A program made the translations under genes and the position numbers. From Sambucus nigra (lineage: Eukaryota; Streptophyta; Magnoliopsida; Dipsacales; Adoxaceae), in NCBI GenBank assembly GCA_949130495.1, contig OX422207.1, forward strand, positions 829,906,073-829,970,072: 64,000 nucleotides of DNA, read 5' to 3'. Shown one piece after another: positions 38,566 through 50,326 of the stretch. How positions within the stretch are numbered: the stretch's first letter is position 1; the number at the start of each line of letters is the position of its first letter. The notes beneath the pieces are model-generated. The model did no database searches, was not told the origin of the DNA, and saw only the letters and a program-made list of their open reading frames with translations.

Positions 38566-40830
38566 TCTAATACCAATTGTTGGGGGAATGGGGTTGACAT
38601 AAATGTGAAAAATATCGGTCCAAAAAACTTTGATAGATCGTGAAATAGAGAGTAAAAATTAAGATTTAGGTTTAAACCACAAACCTAGGGTTTTTAATAC
38701 AATACATTTGCATATCTTGTTGTGATCCATATAAGAAGAGATATGTTAATGAAGATGATGATCTTGATGGCCAAATAAGTTTTCCAAAAAACTTGATTGA
38801 CTGCTCTGAACCTTTCGAATCTTCTAGTATATTATCCACCAAAACTAAGCCTTGTGTGTGGGCACTCTTGGAGATGAAACTTTAGTGAAATATGAAAGAA
38901 ATCAATTTCTCTCTCCTTAACCCTTCACAAAAAATAAATAGTGTGTTTTATCTCACTCTCTAACCCTACGTAATGGATATATTCCCTAAAACCCTAAATT
39001 ACATCAATATATATAGGTATAAGTTACGGGCTTTAGTTAACTGGGCTTCTAGAGAGTTTCAGGCCTATTACTTGGGTAATTGACATAATAAGGACCCAAG
39101 ATAAATGATTAAATTGTCTTCGAAACAAATCCTTAGGAATACTAAAACACAACACTATAAGTTATATCCTTTATTTATTTATTTATTCGTGAATAATTTC
39201 ACTCAATAATTACGATTGCATTCAATCTAATTATCTTTAAATCACTTGGAATAAAGAAGTGTTGATTGTGGTATATATGATTCCCTACGTTAAGTGTCTT
39301 ATACCCACTTGGATAAATCAATTTTCCTCTTATCGTTTCAATTCTATAATTCTCATACTCAATGTATTGGATACTTTACCTAATTATAAAAAAATCATAT
39401 GATCGAGTTTAACTGGTTGAAACAAAATATATAAGTCTATTAATGGGGTATCACAATCTAATATTTTTCTTGAATGTAAATTCCTCTTAATTATGATCTC
39501 TGATATGCTCTCACAATCATTGCCCAAATTCTAGGTATCTACTAGCTTAATCTATAATTAAACGGAGCCCATAGAAATGAGAGCAACAGTTATTCAAGAA
39601 TTCTAATCCTCATAACCCTCAGTATTAATAATAAATGCATTATTTGCGAATGTTGTGAGATTACCCAAGTCTAATCTAGACAACCCTTAGAATGGATTCT
39701 TATGGGTAGTCCTGCTCAATACATTCTTGAATATACCAGTCATAGTCCTCTTTGGAGCTATTAAATAAATTCTTGAGCCATTCGATTTGTTCACGTAGTT
39801 AGAGATAAACTACTAGAATTGTACACAAATATACCGATAAGATGCCAATCCCTGTATATGTTGTGAACTACATCAATTGAATTATATGGAATTTTGATCT
39901 CATGTGGTCAATACAGACCTAACTCACAAAAATTCCTACTAAGTCCAATTGACCGACATATATACTACAAATTTAAGACAAATATAAGTCATCTCATAAA
40001 CATGATTCTTATTTCAAAATGAATTGACATACATTTACTGAAAAATAAATGTCATACACAAATTCAAGAATAAAACCCCAATGCAAATATCAAAACTCAG
40101 TAGGAACTCATATGTCGTACAGACCATCCAAACATTTGAAGCCCATACATACTCGTAACCCACCTATTTAAGTGTTAATCCCAATATCTTATGAATTCTT
40201 TAATATACATAATACCTCAAATTCACTTTCATATGGGCTAACGTCACTCACATCCAAAACTATATCCTAGTCAATAACAAAAGTCATAACCATGCAATTG
40301 TATCAACAACCAACCCACTCATAAATATAAAAGTTGGAAAATCAACCATCCCCTTATTTCTTATAAAAATGCATCATAACTAGTACACACACGATGCATA
40401 TACATACAATGAATTGCATGATTCATTATATCTATGATGAAAGAATTGCATCATTAGCCAGTCTATCATCTTCACATGCCCTAGCTGCTCACTCGACCCA
40501 TGAATCCACATATAATTATCATAAAATAAGCATACATAAATCCCACATGTCCCCATAATAGCTACATATATCAAGCTATGTCTACCCATATGTATATACC
40601 GTAAGTTCATACACGAGTCTACCCAATAGTACGCACTCGTACTTACTTATTGGCATCAAGTTGTAGATTTGTAAACATTCCCACACCCTAACTCAATCTA
40701 AACTTTAATAGATTGTCCTAGGTTAACATACAATGTAAATATACATATAACCCCACTATAGTACGAGTGATAAAAATCGAAAACAAATGATGACTTCAAC
40801 AAGCCATATAAAATTTAGATATGTTGGCCC
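38566..40830 (-). mobile_element. Possible minus-strand LTR with degenerate PBS
   Basis: At 38,566-38,582 the minus strand reads CAACAATTGGTATTAGAGA, a degenerate tRNA-iMet primer site directly after a CCCCCAACA-type LTR end. Sequence to the right would then be the LTR and flank. The far end and any target duplication could not be located. The short frame at 40,380-40,610 shows no motif. Confidence 0.35.
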
Positions 40831-40832
40831 AA

Positions 40833-41240
40833 AAATATCCCAAGAGCGGGGATGAATTGGTATATGGGTTTAATGGAAATTTTAAAACTTTATTAACTTA
40901 GTATTGAATTAATTACAATATGATATATCAATTAAGTATCAAGGAGTTAATTAACAACAAATATGAGCAGTTAAGAGAGAGAAAAAGACTAATGAAACTT
41001 TGCGAATTGAGATTTTAATGTGGTTCATCATCTACCCACATCCACGCTCGAGACGGTACTCTAGAACTTCACTATCTCTTGTTCACTTATTCCAAAATCA
41101 AAAACTCATAAGTAACACCACCGTTAAAACCTACTAATAAGATGATAATCTCGTCCGTGCCCAAGTGGCACCCACATATTAGCCTAATATCTTTAAAAGC
41201 CTTGACTAGTCGCAATTACGACACTATCAACCGTGAAGAT
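40833..41240 (+). mobile_element. Truncated LTR-like fragment
   Basis: Starts TGTTGGCCCAAAAATATCCC, continues with a GGGGATGAATTGG block and later ATGTGGTTCAT...CATCCACGCTCGAG. This wording is common in plant retroelement LTRs and leaders. It is cut at 41,240 by Element 3. Confidence 0.4.
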
Positions 41241-42359
41241 TGTAATACCCCATATTTTTGTGATTTAAATAATTAAGGGATTAATTATTATTGTGGGATT
41301 GATTGAATTAAAATGTGAGAATTTAATTATTGATTAATCCGAATTTAAAATAAATTTTAATTAATATGCTAGGGTTAATACTTATTGATTGAATATTACT
41401 GTGTGATATGTAATATGGAACTATACACTTCGGTAAATTGTCAAGAGTAAGAAATATGACAGTTTAGTAAATTAAGTCAGACGCGCGTGTGAGTCGTGTC
41501 GGGGTTAATTTAATGGAATAAATATAATGATTATTTTTAGTAACTCTTATGGTCATTTTGAGTGCACCGTTGAGTCTGGAAGGGTCGAGATAGTTAAAAT
41601 AGTATACTCGGGTGTTTAGTTTGGATCCCAGGGCAATTTTAGGCCTAACCGACACCCCGTGAGGGCATTACGGTAAATTATATTTTTGGGCCTAATTAAT
41701 GGACGAAAATTAAGAGTTATTTATCAGCCTAAGAAAGTCCAATTAGGGTTAAAAAGTGCCAGGAAATTAAGAACGGCCGTAGAAGGTGTGAGGGAGAGCT
41801 ATTTCCAAGAGAAAAGGGTCAGGATAACACCACCTTGCACAACCACCACCGTGTAGATCGGGATAAGGGGAACACAACCATACCAACAACGTCAACAAAT
41901 CAGACGACAAATTCAAGGCAAGTGTTTATAACTTGATGTACCTTAGCAATTATTATATTCATGTTAGTGTAGGGATGTTATAATCATGTTTTAGTGCATA
42001 AAAGTGATGAAAATTGAGGATTTAGGATACGTAGATTGAATCTGAGAATTATTAAATTGAAACCCTTCATGTATGTAGACTAGAAATCACGTTTGGATGA
42101 ACTCATGTATAGAACGAATCTGGAAATTTTGTGTTATTGAATATGAAATTAAAGAACTAGGGTTTTGGTAAATTAATTTGGGGATTCCATGTTTTATTGA
42201 TGACTCGTAATGAATTGATGATTCTAGGATGTTAGAAGCCATATATAATTGATAGGATTCGAATTGGAACTGTTTGTTTGGAGATTGGGATGTTGATTTA
42301 GAGGTTTTAGGGTTAAAATGATGGGAAAACGCTGAAATTCTAGGTAGAAGACGAACAGT

Positions 42360-42510
42360 GCAGTCTCGCGTGACCTCGTGCGAAGTTGTTCAAACGAGAT
42401 TGTATCTCACACGAAGTCGTTCAACCGAGATTACATCTCGCACGAAGTCGTTCGAGCGACACGTGGCAGTCGTTCAAATGACATGCCATCTGGTTCGAGC
42501 GACAGGGTGA
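42360..42510. promoter_or_regulatory. TCGTTCGAGCGA palindrome cluster in Element 3 LTR
   Basis: At least six units of the type GTCGTTCGAGCGAC, GTCGTTCAAATGAC or CTCGCACGAAGTCG. They sit about 230 bp upstream of TATATAAG (42,738-42,745). Confidence 0.65.
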
Positions 42511-42737
42511 ATTTTCGGGAAGTTTCTTAAGGGCAGTTTAGGAATTTTCCAGTCTTTACGAATGAGAGAAATTTATCAGTTAATAGATTTAAAAGGAGGT
42601 AGGTCTACGAGGAAGTATGTGAGTTTATACTTTAATTAATCCGGAAAGAAGAGTTACTTTGGAAATTACTAAGGGACATTAGTAATTTAGTAATAATTTA
42701 ATATACGTAATAATGAGAATGAAATACGTATGGAAAA

Positions 42738-42745
42738 TATATAAG
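42738..42745 (+). promoter_or_regulatory. Element 3 LTR TATA box
   Basis: TATATAAG, conserved in the 3' LTR at 62,921-62,928. Confidence 0.5.
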
Positions 42746-43841
42746 AAGGTTGGGAGAATACCTATAATTATTAATAGGATGTGTGAATACCTATTACTTA
42801 CTAGTATTATATGTATGACATACCTAGATGCTTGCTATCACGGACGGTCGTGTAGAGACAATCTTATCTTGAGGGGATTATTGACTTGTATCTCAGAACA
42901 TAGGACTGTGAAGGCTTATTGGTGAGTTGATAAGCCAGCTGACTATGGGAGCGTAGGTATGTGCGTGACCCATAGATATGTGAACTATGTTCCCCTCCAT
43001 TCTGTGTGTTTTATATATATGGTTCGTGGGGATTTACGAACCAATAATCCTTTTTTGAGTACGAGATGTACCAAGACATGATAACAGAGTATGCAATGCA
43101 CAACAGGTTTAGCCTTGGGGGTGTTGTATTAGTATATGTATATTATAGTGGTGAATATATGTATATATATACTTGTGTTATTCCTATTGAGAGAAAATTG
43201 TAGGATATTGGGTTAGTACCATCTTAAGTGATGTAAGTTGTGAATATTTAACTTAGTGTGATAACACTTAACCGAATTTATTAATAAATGCTGATATTAA
43301 TAATGTGGAAAATTGGGGAATTTGAAATGCTACTACGAGTTATAATAAGAAGCGTAAGTCTTCTTCTAGTTAGAAATGTTACTAATGGATAGGTTGGGAT
43401 AGATGTACGTTAGGCGTGCACAATAGACGAGAGGTGAGAATCTCATGTGAGAGTTCGAACTAACATGCAATTGATACTTGCTTTATTGCAAATTTTAAAT
43501 ATTTTCTAAAACAAATATTTTTACACATCGGGCTCTGACCCGTTTCTTGCATCTATTCTCTCTCTTGCTATATATATATATATATATATATCTACTACTA
43601 TAAATGAGGGGATTTTCTATTTATCTCTAAAATGACTAAAATACCCTCATTGTTTCTAAAATACCTATCCTACCCCCGATACCCCCTCCGAGAAACTATC
43701 CATTCCTCTGATAACCCCTGATACAAAGAATCGTTGTTTCCAATTCGAAAAAATTAAACCGTACGATGGTTCATTTTATCCAATGTTAGAAATCCGAGGT
43801 CGGCTTCTCCGAAATTAATCAAGGCACCTTGATACTCCACA

Positions 43842-43940
43842 TTCATCCATTGTATGTATTCATTCATACTCTCCAGTGGATTCGGAAATCTCATCCATTG
43901 TATGTATTCATTCATACTCTCCAATGGATTCAGAAATATC
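43842..43940. repeat. 49-bp tandem duplication near the Helitron 5' end
   Basis: Two copies of a unit with CATCCATTGTATGTATTC and CATACTCTCCA, differing at about three bases. Confidence 0.8.
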
Positions 43941-43971
43941 AAGAATGATGAGTTCGAACGTATCTTCTGCG

Positions 43972-43978
43972 TATATAA
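43972..43978 (+). promoter_or_regulatory. Possible Helitron 5' promoter TATA
   Basis: TATATAA in GCGTATATAAGCTGC, about 380 bp inside the Helitron 5' end. It is the best TATA match in that region, but the nearest transposition gene starts 5 kb away. Confidence 0.3.
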
Positions 43979-44545
43979 GCTGCATCTATCTATCTCATTC
44001 AAATGTCATGCTCTATGTTCTTCATTGGTTTCGATACTTCTTCCCAAAAAAGGTCAGTTTATAATTTTTGTTTGTATGGTGATTTTTTGGATGCTATTAA
44101 TCGACATCTATTTTACAGAAACTTTAATATCTAAGATTTAATTTACTGAAAATGCAATTGCCCAAAATTTCATTTATCAAACATTTCTGATCCATACTAT
44201 ATAATTCAATAATTTTATGTGTGTAATTGTAAGTGACCAAACTTATTGTATTTCATTATTTTTTTCATTGGTAGAAAATGTATTACTTTTTTTGGTTTTA
44301 GTCATGAAAATTTATTGTGCAAAAACTCAGTCATGTAAATGTAATTTTTAAAATTAAATAAATTATATTTAAAAATTTATGGGAAAAAATGTTGTATTTA
44401 ATAGAATTTATGGACCATACTGTAGCTGTCTTCGATCCAGTTTATTTATTTTCAGTTTGTATCGGTTGTAGGTTTTTTCTGGAGGACAGTTGCGGTACTA
44501 TCAAATTGATTACATATCAGGTATTTAATCATCTTCGTCTGAATT

Positions 44546-44830
44546 TCTGTCAATTTCATCCGAAAATTTACAATGTGATCTATATTTATAGGATGAGACC
44601 AAATTAGTTTTCTTCCTATAATACGCTATGTCATGAATGCATTTCCTTCACATATACTGAACTATCATCAATTGGTTCCACTTTTCAACTCTATAGGTGT
44701 TAACGAAATAATGTCGTAAAGTGTTCAGTCGATGATTCTAAATTGCTGAGCCTTTCCGCACCTTCTTAATACATTGACTGTATTAAGCAGATTGAACACA
44801 AAAGTTGATTAAATGCATATTGAAATACAT
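44546..44830. repeat. 285-bp direct repeat flanking SMXL copy 1 (left)
   Basis: Nearly identical to 45,256-45,540; the two copies bracket the first SMXL fragment. Only scattered substitutions. Confidence 0.88.
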
Positions 44831-44832
44831 TT

Positions 44833-45255
44833 TCTAAAGAACTCTTCTAATCACGCATTGGAGTTATCAGAGATTGGATCACTTTCAGAATTTTAATTTC
44901 CATTATCAGCATTGATTATATCACTTTTTTCAGCTGGGAGGTTTAAGTTCATGTGCATATTCGATGCCTTGTGGGCATGTTTAGTGCCAATCAGCTTTCT
45001 TTTGTTCACATATATGAGGATAGAACCGTCATTTGTTACACAATCTCCAACAATAAACCTCATTAGGATTTGTCGTGGCCTGCCTTTCACTTTTAGTAGA
45101 TTTTCCTCTGAATAGTAAGAAATCTCATACATAAAAGGGATAATTTTTTTATCCTCTATAAATCTCAAACTTGTCACAATGATTGCACTACCACTGCAAT
45201 CTTCTCTCCCATGCAAGTCGGAAATTCTAGCGGTTCTCACAACTTGAGACAAGCT
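44833..45255 (-). pseudogene. Captured SMXL6/7/8-like fragment, copy 1
   Basis: Antisense within the Helitron. The minus frame runs SLSQVVRTARISDLHGRE (end of the second Clp-like ATPase half), then YYSEENLLKVKGRPRQILM, then VNKRKLIGT. Next comes an EAR-like MNLNLPAE near 44,930-44,960 (family LDLNLPAE; first Leu is Met), then DNSNA-stop-LEEFF. This order is that of the C-terminal part of SMAX1-LIKE 6/7/8 (D53-type) proteins, which repress strigolactone responses in the nucleus. The conserved Trp after NSNA is TGA, and a TAA lies just before. No start or promoter belongs to it. An open frame continues to 45,309 only because the flanking repeat is open. Confidence 0.8.
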
Positions 45256-45540
45256 GTCAATTTCATCCGAAAATTTACAATGTGATCTATATTTATAGGA
45301 TGAGACCAAATTAGTTTTCTTCCTATAATACGCTATGTCATGAATGCATTGCCTTCACACATACTGAACTGTCATCAATTGGTTCCACTTTTCAACTCTA
45401 TAGGTGTTAACGAAATAATGTCGTAAAGTGTTCAGTCGACGATTCTAAATTGCTGAGCCTTTCCCCACCTTCTTAATACATTGACTGTATTAAGAAGATT
45501 GAACACATAAGTTAATCAAATGCATATTGCAATACATTAG
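45256..45540. repeat. 285-bp direct repeat flanking SMXL copy 1 (right)
   Basis: Second copy of the 44,546-44,830 repeat. Confidence 0.88.
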
Positions 45541-45609
45541 GAACTCTGTACAATCCTCTGCATTTCAGAATGTATGAGTTGACTATCCAAAATATGTCAT
45601 TGACTATCC

Positions 45610-45757
45610 AAAATATGTCATTTCTAATCTAGAATAGTAAAAGTCATTGGCGATTCCTTTTCTCCATATATTCTCTTGAATCTTGAACGACGGAGTCGAA
45701 CATAAGTTCCACATTTTTGTCCAAATGTTCTCCCAGATCAATAGTATTTTTCTTCTT
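45610..45757. repeat. About 145-bp direct repeat (first copy)
   Basis: Matches 47,520-47,665 closely, including CAAAATATGTCATTTCTAAT and CCCAGATCAATAGTATTTT. In minus sense it is open (47,420-47,695 in the second copy), but the product is unrecognised; it may come from another captured exon. Confidence 0.8.
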
Positions 45758-46024
45758 TTTCTATCTACTTTTAAACCAAAACAACCATTGTTGCCTCTCT
45801 AATGTTTTTTTTCCCCCATATGTAAAATAAGTGCAACACATCGCAAAGACATATCAAAAAATAATAGAGACAAAGTTCATTACCGAATTTTTATAGAGGA
45901 TTTTTACTGTATGGGCCTTGATTTTAGAGCTACCCTCCAGCATAGGTTATTAATATATTTTACTGACCATACTATTTTTTAAGTGGAGATTCGAATGGTG
46001 TTCTATTGCATTTGATTTGATAAC

Positions 46025-46800
46025 AGAGAGAGAGCTTAAAATTGTACCTCTAATGAAATTCGGAAAATTCCCCACTAAGTACCTTGTCAATCCAGTCATC
46101 CACTCTAAGACCGTTCTCCAGCAAAAAAATGATTGCAACTATCTGCTCCGTCAATTTCGAATCATTGTCAAGTCATCTCTTCAAGCCAACAATCTTACAA
46201 AAGCACTCGCTGATCTTCTTCAAGATCTTCTCAGCAAGCACATTGATACCAAGAGGTTTGAAAATTACAGTTGTATCCACTTGTCTAAAGAACTCTTCCA
46301 ATCACGCATTGGAGTTATCACAAACTTGTCACAAATATTGCACTACCACTGCAATCTTCTCTCCCATGCAAATATGAAATTCTAGCGGTTCTCACAACTT
46401 GAGACAAGCTCTTCTGAGAAATTGAATCAGCATTGTCTATAGTAAAAAGGTAAACAACAGATAACAGTTTTATACTCAATTTCTCACCAATATAATCAAC
46501 AACGTTCTTCCCTCTATATTTTATATCCCAACTGTTCATTTCTTGGCAATCGAAACTAAGCTCCACGCAGATAAGAATTGTTTTTGTTTCCATATATAAT
46601 TTCAGCTAGGGAAAGAACAATTTTCTTCTTACTGAGCCTATCAGTTCCGAGAAAATTGGACCACATATCTCCTCTACTTGGCCCATGGCATTTTTGTTTT
46701 CTTGTTCTGCTCTGAACTATTGGTTGGCTAACAGCACTAGCAGCTTCTTCTTGCCTGCTAATCCTATTAACTAGAAACGTGTAAAGCATCTTGAAATCCT
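46025..46800 (-). pseudogene. Captured SMXL6/7/8-like fragment, copy 2
   Basis: Antisense in the Helitron. It begins (minus) at a splice-acceptor-like TATATGCAG near 46,799, then DFKMLYTFLVNRISRQEEA, CHGPSRGDMWSNFLGTDR, KKKIVLSLAEIIYG (degenerate P-loop region), YRGKNVVDYIGEKL, and SLSQVVRTARIS. It then jumps, by a deletion near 46,320, to DNSNA-stop-LEEFFRQVD, LAEKILKKISECFCKIVG and LENGLRVDDWIDKVLSGEF. This follows SMXL exon order through to the C-terminus but lacks the middle present in copy 1 (including the EAR-like motif). Stops and frameshifts are present. The start at an intron edge suggests capture of genomic DNA, not cDNA. Confidence 0.82.
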
Positions 46801-46804
46801 GCAT

Positions 46805-49133
46805 ATATATATGAGTTTATTTCTCCGATTCTCTATGTATATTCAAACCTAAATCTGTATTGACAGAAGTTGTTGGGGACAAACTGCGGGGTGAAACCTG
46901 AGGCCAATCAGATCATTTGTGATTTTTGAAGTTTTGTCGAATAATTTGTGGAGGAAATTCAAATTTTTGGAATTTGAAATTGCAGTTGATGGTGTTATTG
47001 TTTTTTAATGGTTTTATATTTTTGGGACTACTTTTAGTTGAAGATGCATTAGTGTTGTTGCCTCCCTCATCATCAACACTTTCCTTATTGTCTTCAAAAA
47101 GTTGAAACCCACAATAGATGGAATTTGGGAACTTACTTAATGAGAATCTGCCTTAAATAATAGATGAGTGGAAGGTTGAGCATGATGAAGATGAGGTCCG
47201 GTATTGTCCCATTTATTTACTCCTGAAAATTTAGCACTTAGTAAAATGCTATCGTCTCTGGCCTGCATTGGAGATGATATTTGTTTTAACATGAATAATG
47301 TAGGGTACATCTGATTTCTAAGTTATAAAAATGGTGAATAACAGTTTCATTTTTTATGAGAAGTTAGAAAAAGGGACAACTGCTTTGGTACCCAATTAAT
47401 AAAGTCAATGAAGATAATCCTATTTCTTTGGTTCAGTAGAAAAGTAGACCAATATCAAGTTGGAGGAATAAAGTTTATTGCAGCCCCCGTTGTACAACAA
47501 TATCATTTGCATTGAGTGTCCAAAATATGTCATTTCTAATGTAGAATAGTAAAACTCATTTGCGATTCCTTTTCTCCATATATTCTCTTGAATCTTGAAC
47601 GACCGAGTTGAACATAAGTTCCACATTTTGGTCCCAATGTTCTCCCAGATCAATAGTATTTTCTGTTGTACTACATACATTACCGTTAAAAGCAAGTCTA
47701 GAGTTTATGATTTTGGAGATGATTTTTTACGAGAAGTTTCATAGGTTGATTAGTTTTGGTCCAAAGAAATTAGCTTAAATAAAACAGATTCCAAAAGAAT
47801 TTTACTGCAGGTTCGGCTAAACTACAATGAAATGTCAGCTATCCAAAACACAGAATACTCAATAACCCGTGTTAAAATTCAATGAAATAACTAAATTTCT
47901 TTTACTATTCTAAATTCAGACACCTCTTTGCATACTGTTTGACATATTTTTTAGGGTTGAACCTAGCTATGATGTTTTCGCGATTTTGGCAATTGTCTTC
48001 AATTTAGTTTAATTACTTTCAGGGTGTATCTTTTGTAGCTTTCTCCGGAGGATATTTCAGGTACTACCAAATTGATTACATATCAGGTATTTTAAGATAA
48101 TAAGTTTTATGCCTCTTCATATTAATCTTCTTAGTAAGTTATTTGTTTTTATTCTACCAAATACTAACGCAATTAACCCACATCACCCCAAACAATACCC
48201 TCTACTAAAACCGAACAATCACCGAGTCGACGTTTCTCATTATTGAAATGATATGCAACTATTTCAAAATCTCCAAGTAAACAATATACAAAAAATATCC
48301 TTATTTTTTGTTATTTTAAAAAAATGAGTCAAAGTTCAAATGTTTTAACTTACAAACACTACTAATGTAAATTCTCTCCATGCATTTAATAATCCATATT
48401 TAATATAATGATTTCATTTCCTCTTCGCTTCATTATTTTATTTTTCTCTAAACTCTTAGGTTTATTTATTTGGAAGATTATACATTTATTTTATTTTTTT
48501 ATTATTTTTCTCTAATCTATTAGTTTTATCTATTTGGAAGATTATACATTTATTTTATTTTTTAAAGATATACTGAGTCGACATTTCTCATTATTCAAAT
48601 GATATGCAACTATTTCAAAATCCCCAAGTAAACAATATACAAAAAATATCCTTATTTTTTGTTATTTTAAAAAAATGAGTCAAAGTTCAAATGTTTTAAC
48701 TTACAAACACCACTAATGTAAATTCTCTCCATGCATTTAACAATCCATATTTAATATAATGATTTCATTTCCTCTTCGCTTCATTATTTTATTTTTCTCT
48801 AAACTCTTAAGTTTATCTATTTGGAAGATTATACATTTATTTTATTTTTTTATTATTTTTCTCTAATCTCTTAGTTTTATCTATTTGGAAGATTATACAT
48901 TTATTTTATTTTTTAAATATATAAAAGTAAATATGAAATATATGTCCCATTTACATGAAGTTATTTAAATTTAAAAATGTATTTCCTTACATCTATTTTC
49001 ACCATTCTTATACTTAATTAATTAAAATTTTGTTCGAAATTATAAAATCATTAAATTACAATTCTCATGCTCCTTTCTTACTAAACTTATTAAATCTAAT
49101 CTTTCAGACACGTCATCTCCGAAATTCTTAGAA
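46805..49133. other. Helitron filler with further repeats
   Basis: AT-rich. Contains the second copy of the 145-bp repeat (47,520-47,665). A block at 47,960-48,085 resembles 44,400-44,520 (shared ACTATCAAATTGATTACATATCAG-like wording), possibly from another captured exon. A 351-bp tandem duplication follows. No gene recognised. Confidence 0.5.
48224..48925. repeat. 351-bp tandem duplication
   Basis: GAGTCGACGTTTCTCATTATT at 48,224 and again at 48,575, with the following 345 bases nearly identical. Within each unit a shorter ATTATACATTTATTTTATTT segment is itself doubled. Confidence 0.9.
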
Positions 49134-49242
49134 ATGTCGTCCGTTCAACCATCCGAAAATGTATCTGCCAAAACAAATACAAGGAAAAGACAGAGAATTA
49201 CTTGGTTACTTCGAGCACAATTAAATTCTTACCAATATCAAG

Positions 49243-49337
49243 GTTAGATAAAAATAACTAAAATATATTTTACGCTTAAATAAATTGTGTTACACTTAAG
49301 AAACGGATATTTAATTGTACAATTGCTCTGATGTTAG
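49243..49337 (+). other. RepHel intron 1
   Basis: 95 bp, GTTAGA...TTAG. Splicing joins NSYQYQ to GETIYE with a split Gly codon, restoring the family's N-terminal GE-TY sequence. Confidence 0.7.
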
Positions 49338-50215
49338 GAGAAACCATATATGAACCTCTCTGCTCTACGTTGCTAGAACTTGAACCGACTCCCGATTGCC
49401 ATCACTGCAATGCAAAAAGATTCCAATACGAAACACCAACATTTTGTTGTCAAAAAGGTCAAATCTCCCTCGCTCAAACTTCAGTGCCCAAAGTTCTATT
49501 TCAACTTTTCACATCTAATTCTTCTGAATCACGAGAATTTCGTGCTAATATCAGAGCTTACAATAGCATATTTTCCTTCACCTCATTTGGAGTTACTCTT
49601 GACAAGCAACTAGCTTCATCAAGATGTGGTGTACACACGTTTCGAGCTCAAGGACAAGTTTATCATCACTTACCCTCATTGGGACCCACCAACAACCCTG
49701 TTATTTCCAACTATACTTCCATGACACTAGCAATGAGGTTCAAAACAGAATGGGAATCTTACCAGCATTATCCTTAAACGTTGATATAGTGGAAAAGCTC
49801 TTGAATGTACTAAATGAAAATCCATATGCTCAATTTTTACGATGATTAAAGGACTACCCTTCACTCGATGCACTTCAAGTTCAAATCAATAAACATGTTA
49901 ACCTTGATCAACGTGTTTACAATGCCCCTACATCCGATGAAGTTGCTACAATATGGATTGAAGGAAACAATGCAAATATTCCTTTCGAGCGAGACATCAA
50001 TATCGTGTCGCACTCCGGTCAACGACACCAAATAAAGCACTACTTTGGATGTTACGACCCATTACAGTACCCATTACTTTTTTCAAAAGGAGAGGTTGGA
50101 TGGCATCAAGACATAAGGCGCAAAAATGATACCTCAGCTAACACATCTACAAACATCCAGGGATCCATACCTGCAATCACATGTACAGAGGACATTTCAT
50201 CATCGGAGCAAGAAG

Positions 50216-50326
50216 GTATAAATTTAACATAAAATATATTTTAAAAATACCATTCTTAAATTAATTTTTTTTTACGTTAAACAATTATTCAACTTTTCCG
50301 TTTTCCGTAACCATACACTCTTCTAG
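50216..50326 (+). other. RepHel intron 2
   Basis: 111 bp, GTATAA...TTCTAG. Joins SSEQEG to VHRDNSSKVSCRGYYAHK in frame; the AT-rich intron has in-frame stops. Confidence 0.75.

Larger units (their letters stand above)
41241..43590 (+). repeat. Element 3 5' LTR, first part
   Basis: Matches 61,484-63,496, by eye about 95 percent, apart from indels (near 41,405-41,445 and 42,480-42,510). The second indel removes one palindromic unit from the 3' copy. TATA at 42,738-42,745. Ends in a (TA)n run where the Helitron entered. Confidence 0.9.

Noticed and set aside
46017..46385. 122-codon plus-strand frame
   Set aside because: The opposite strand carries the recognisable SMXL C-terminal motifs; the plus frame has none.
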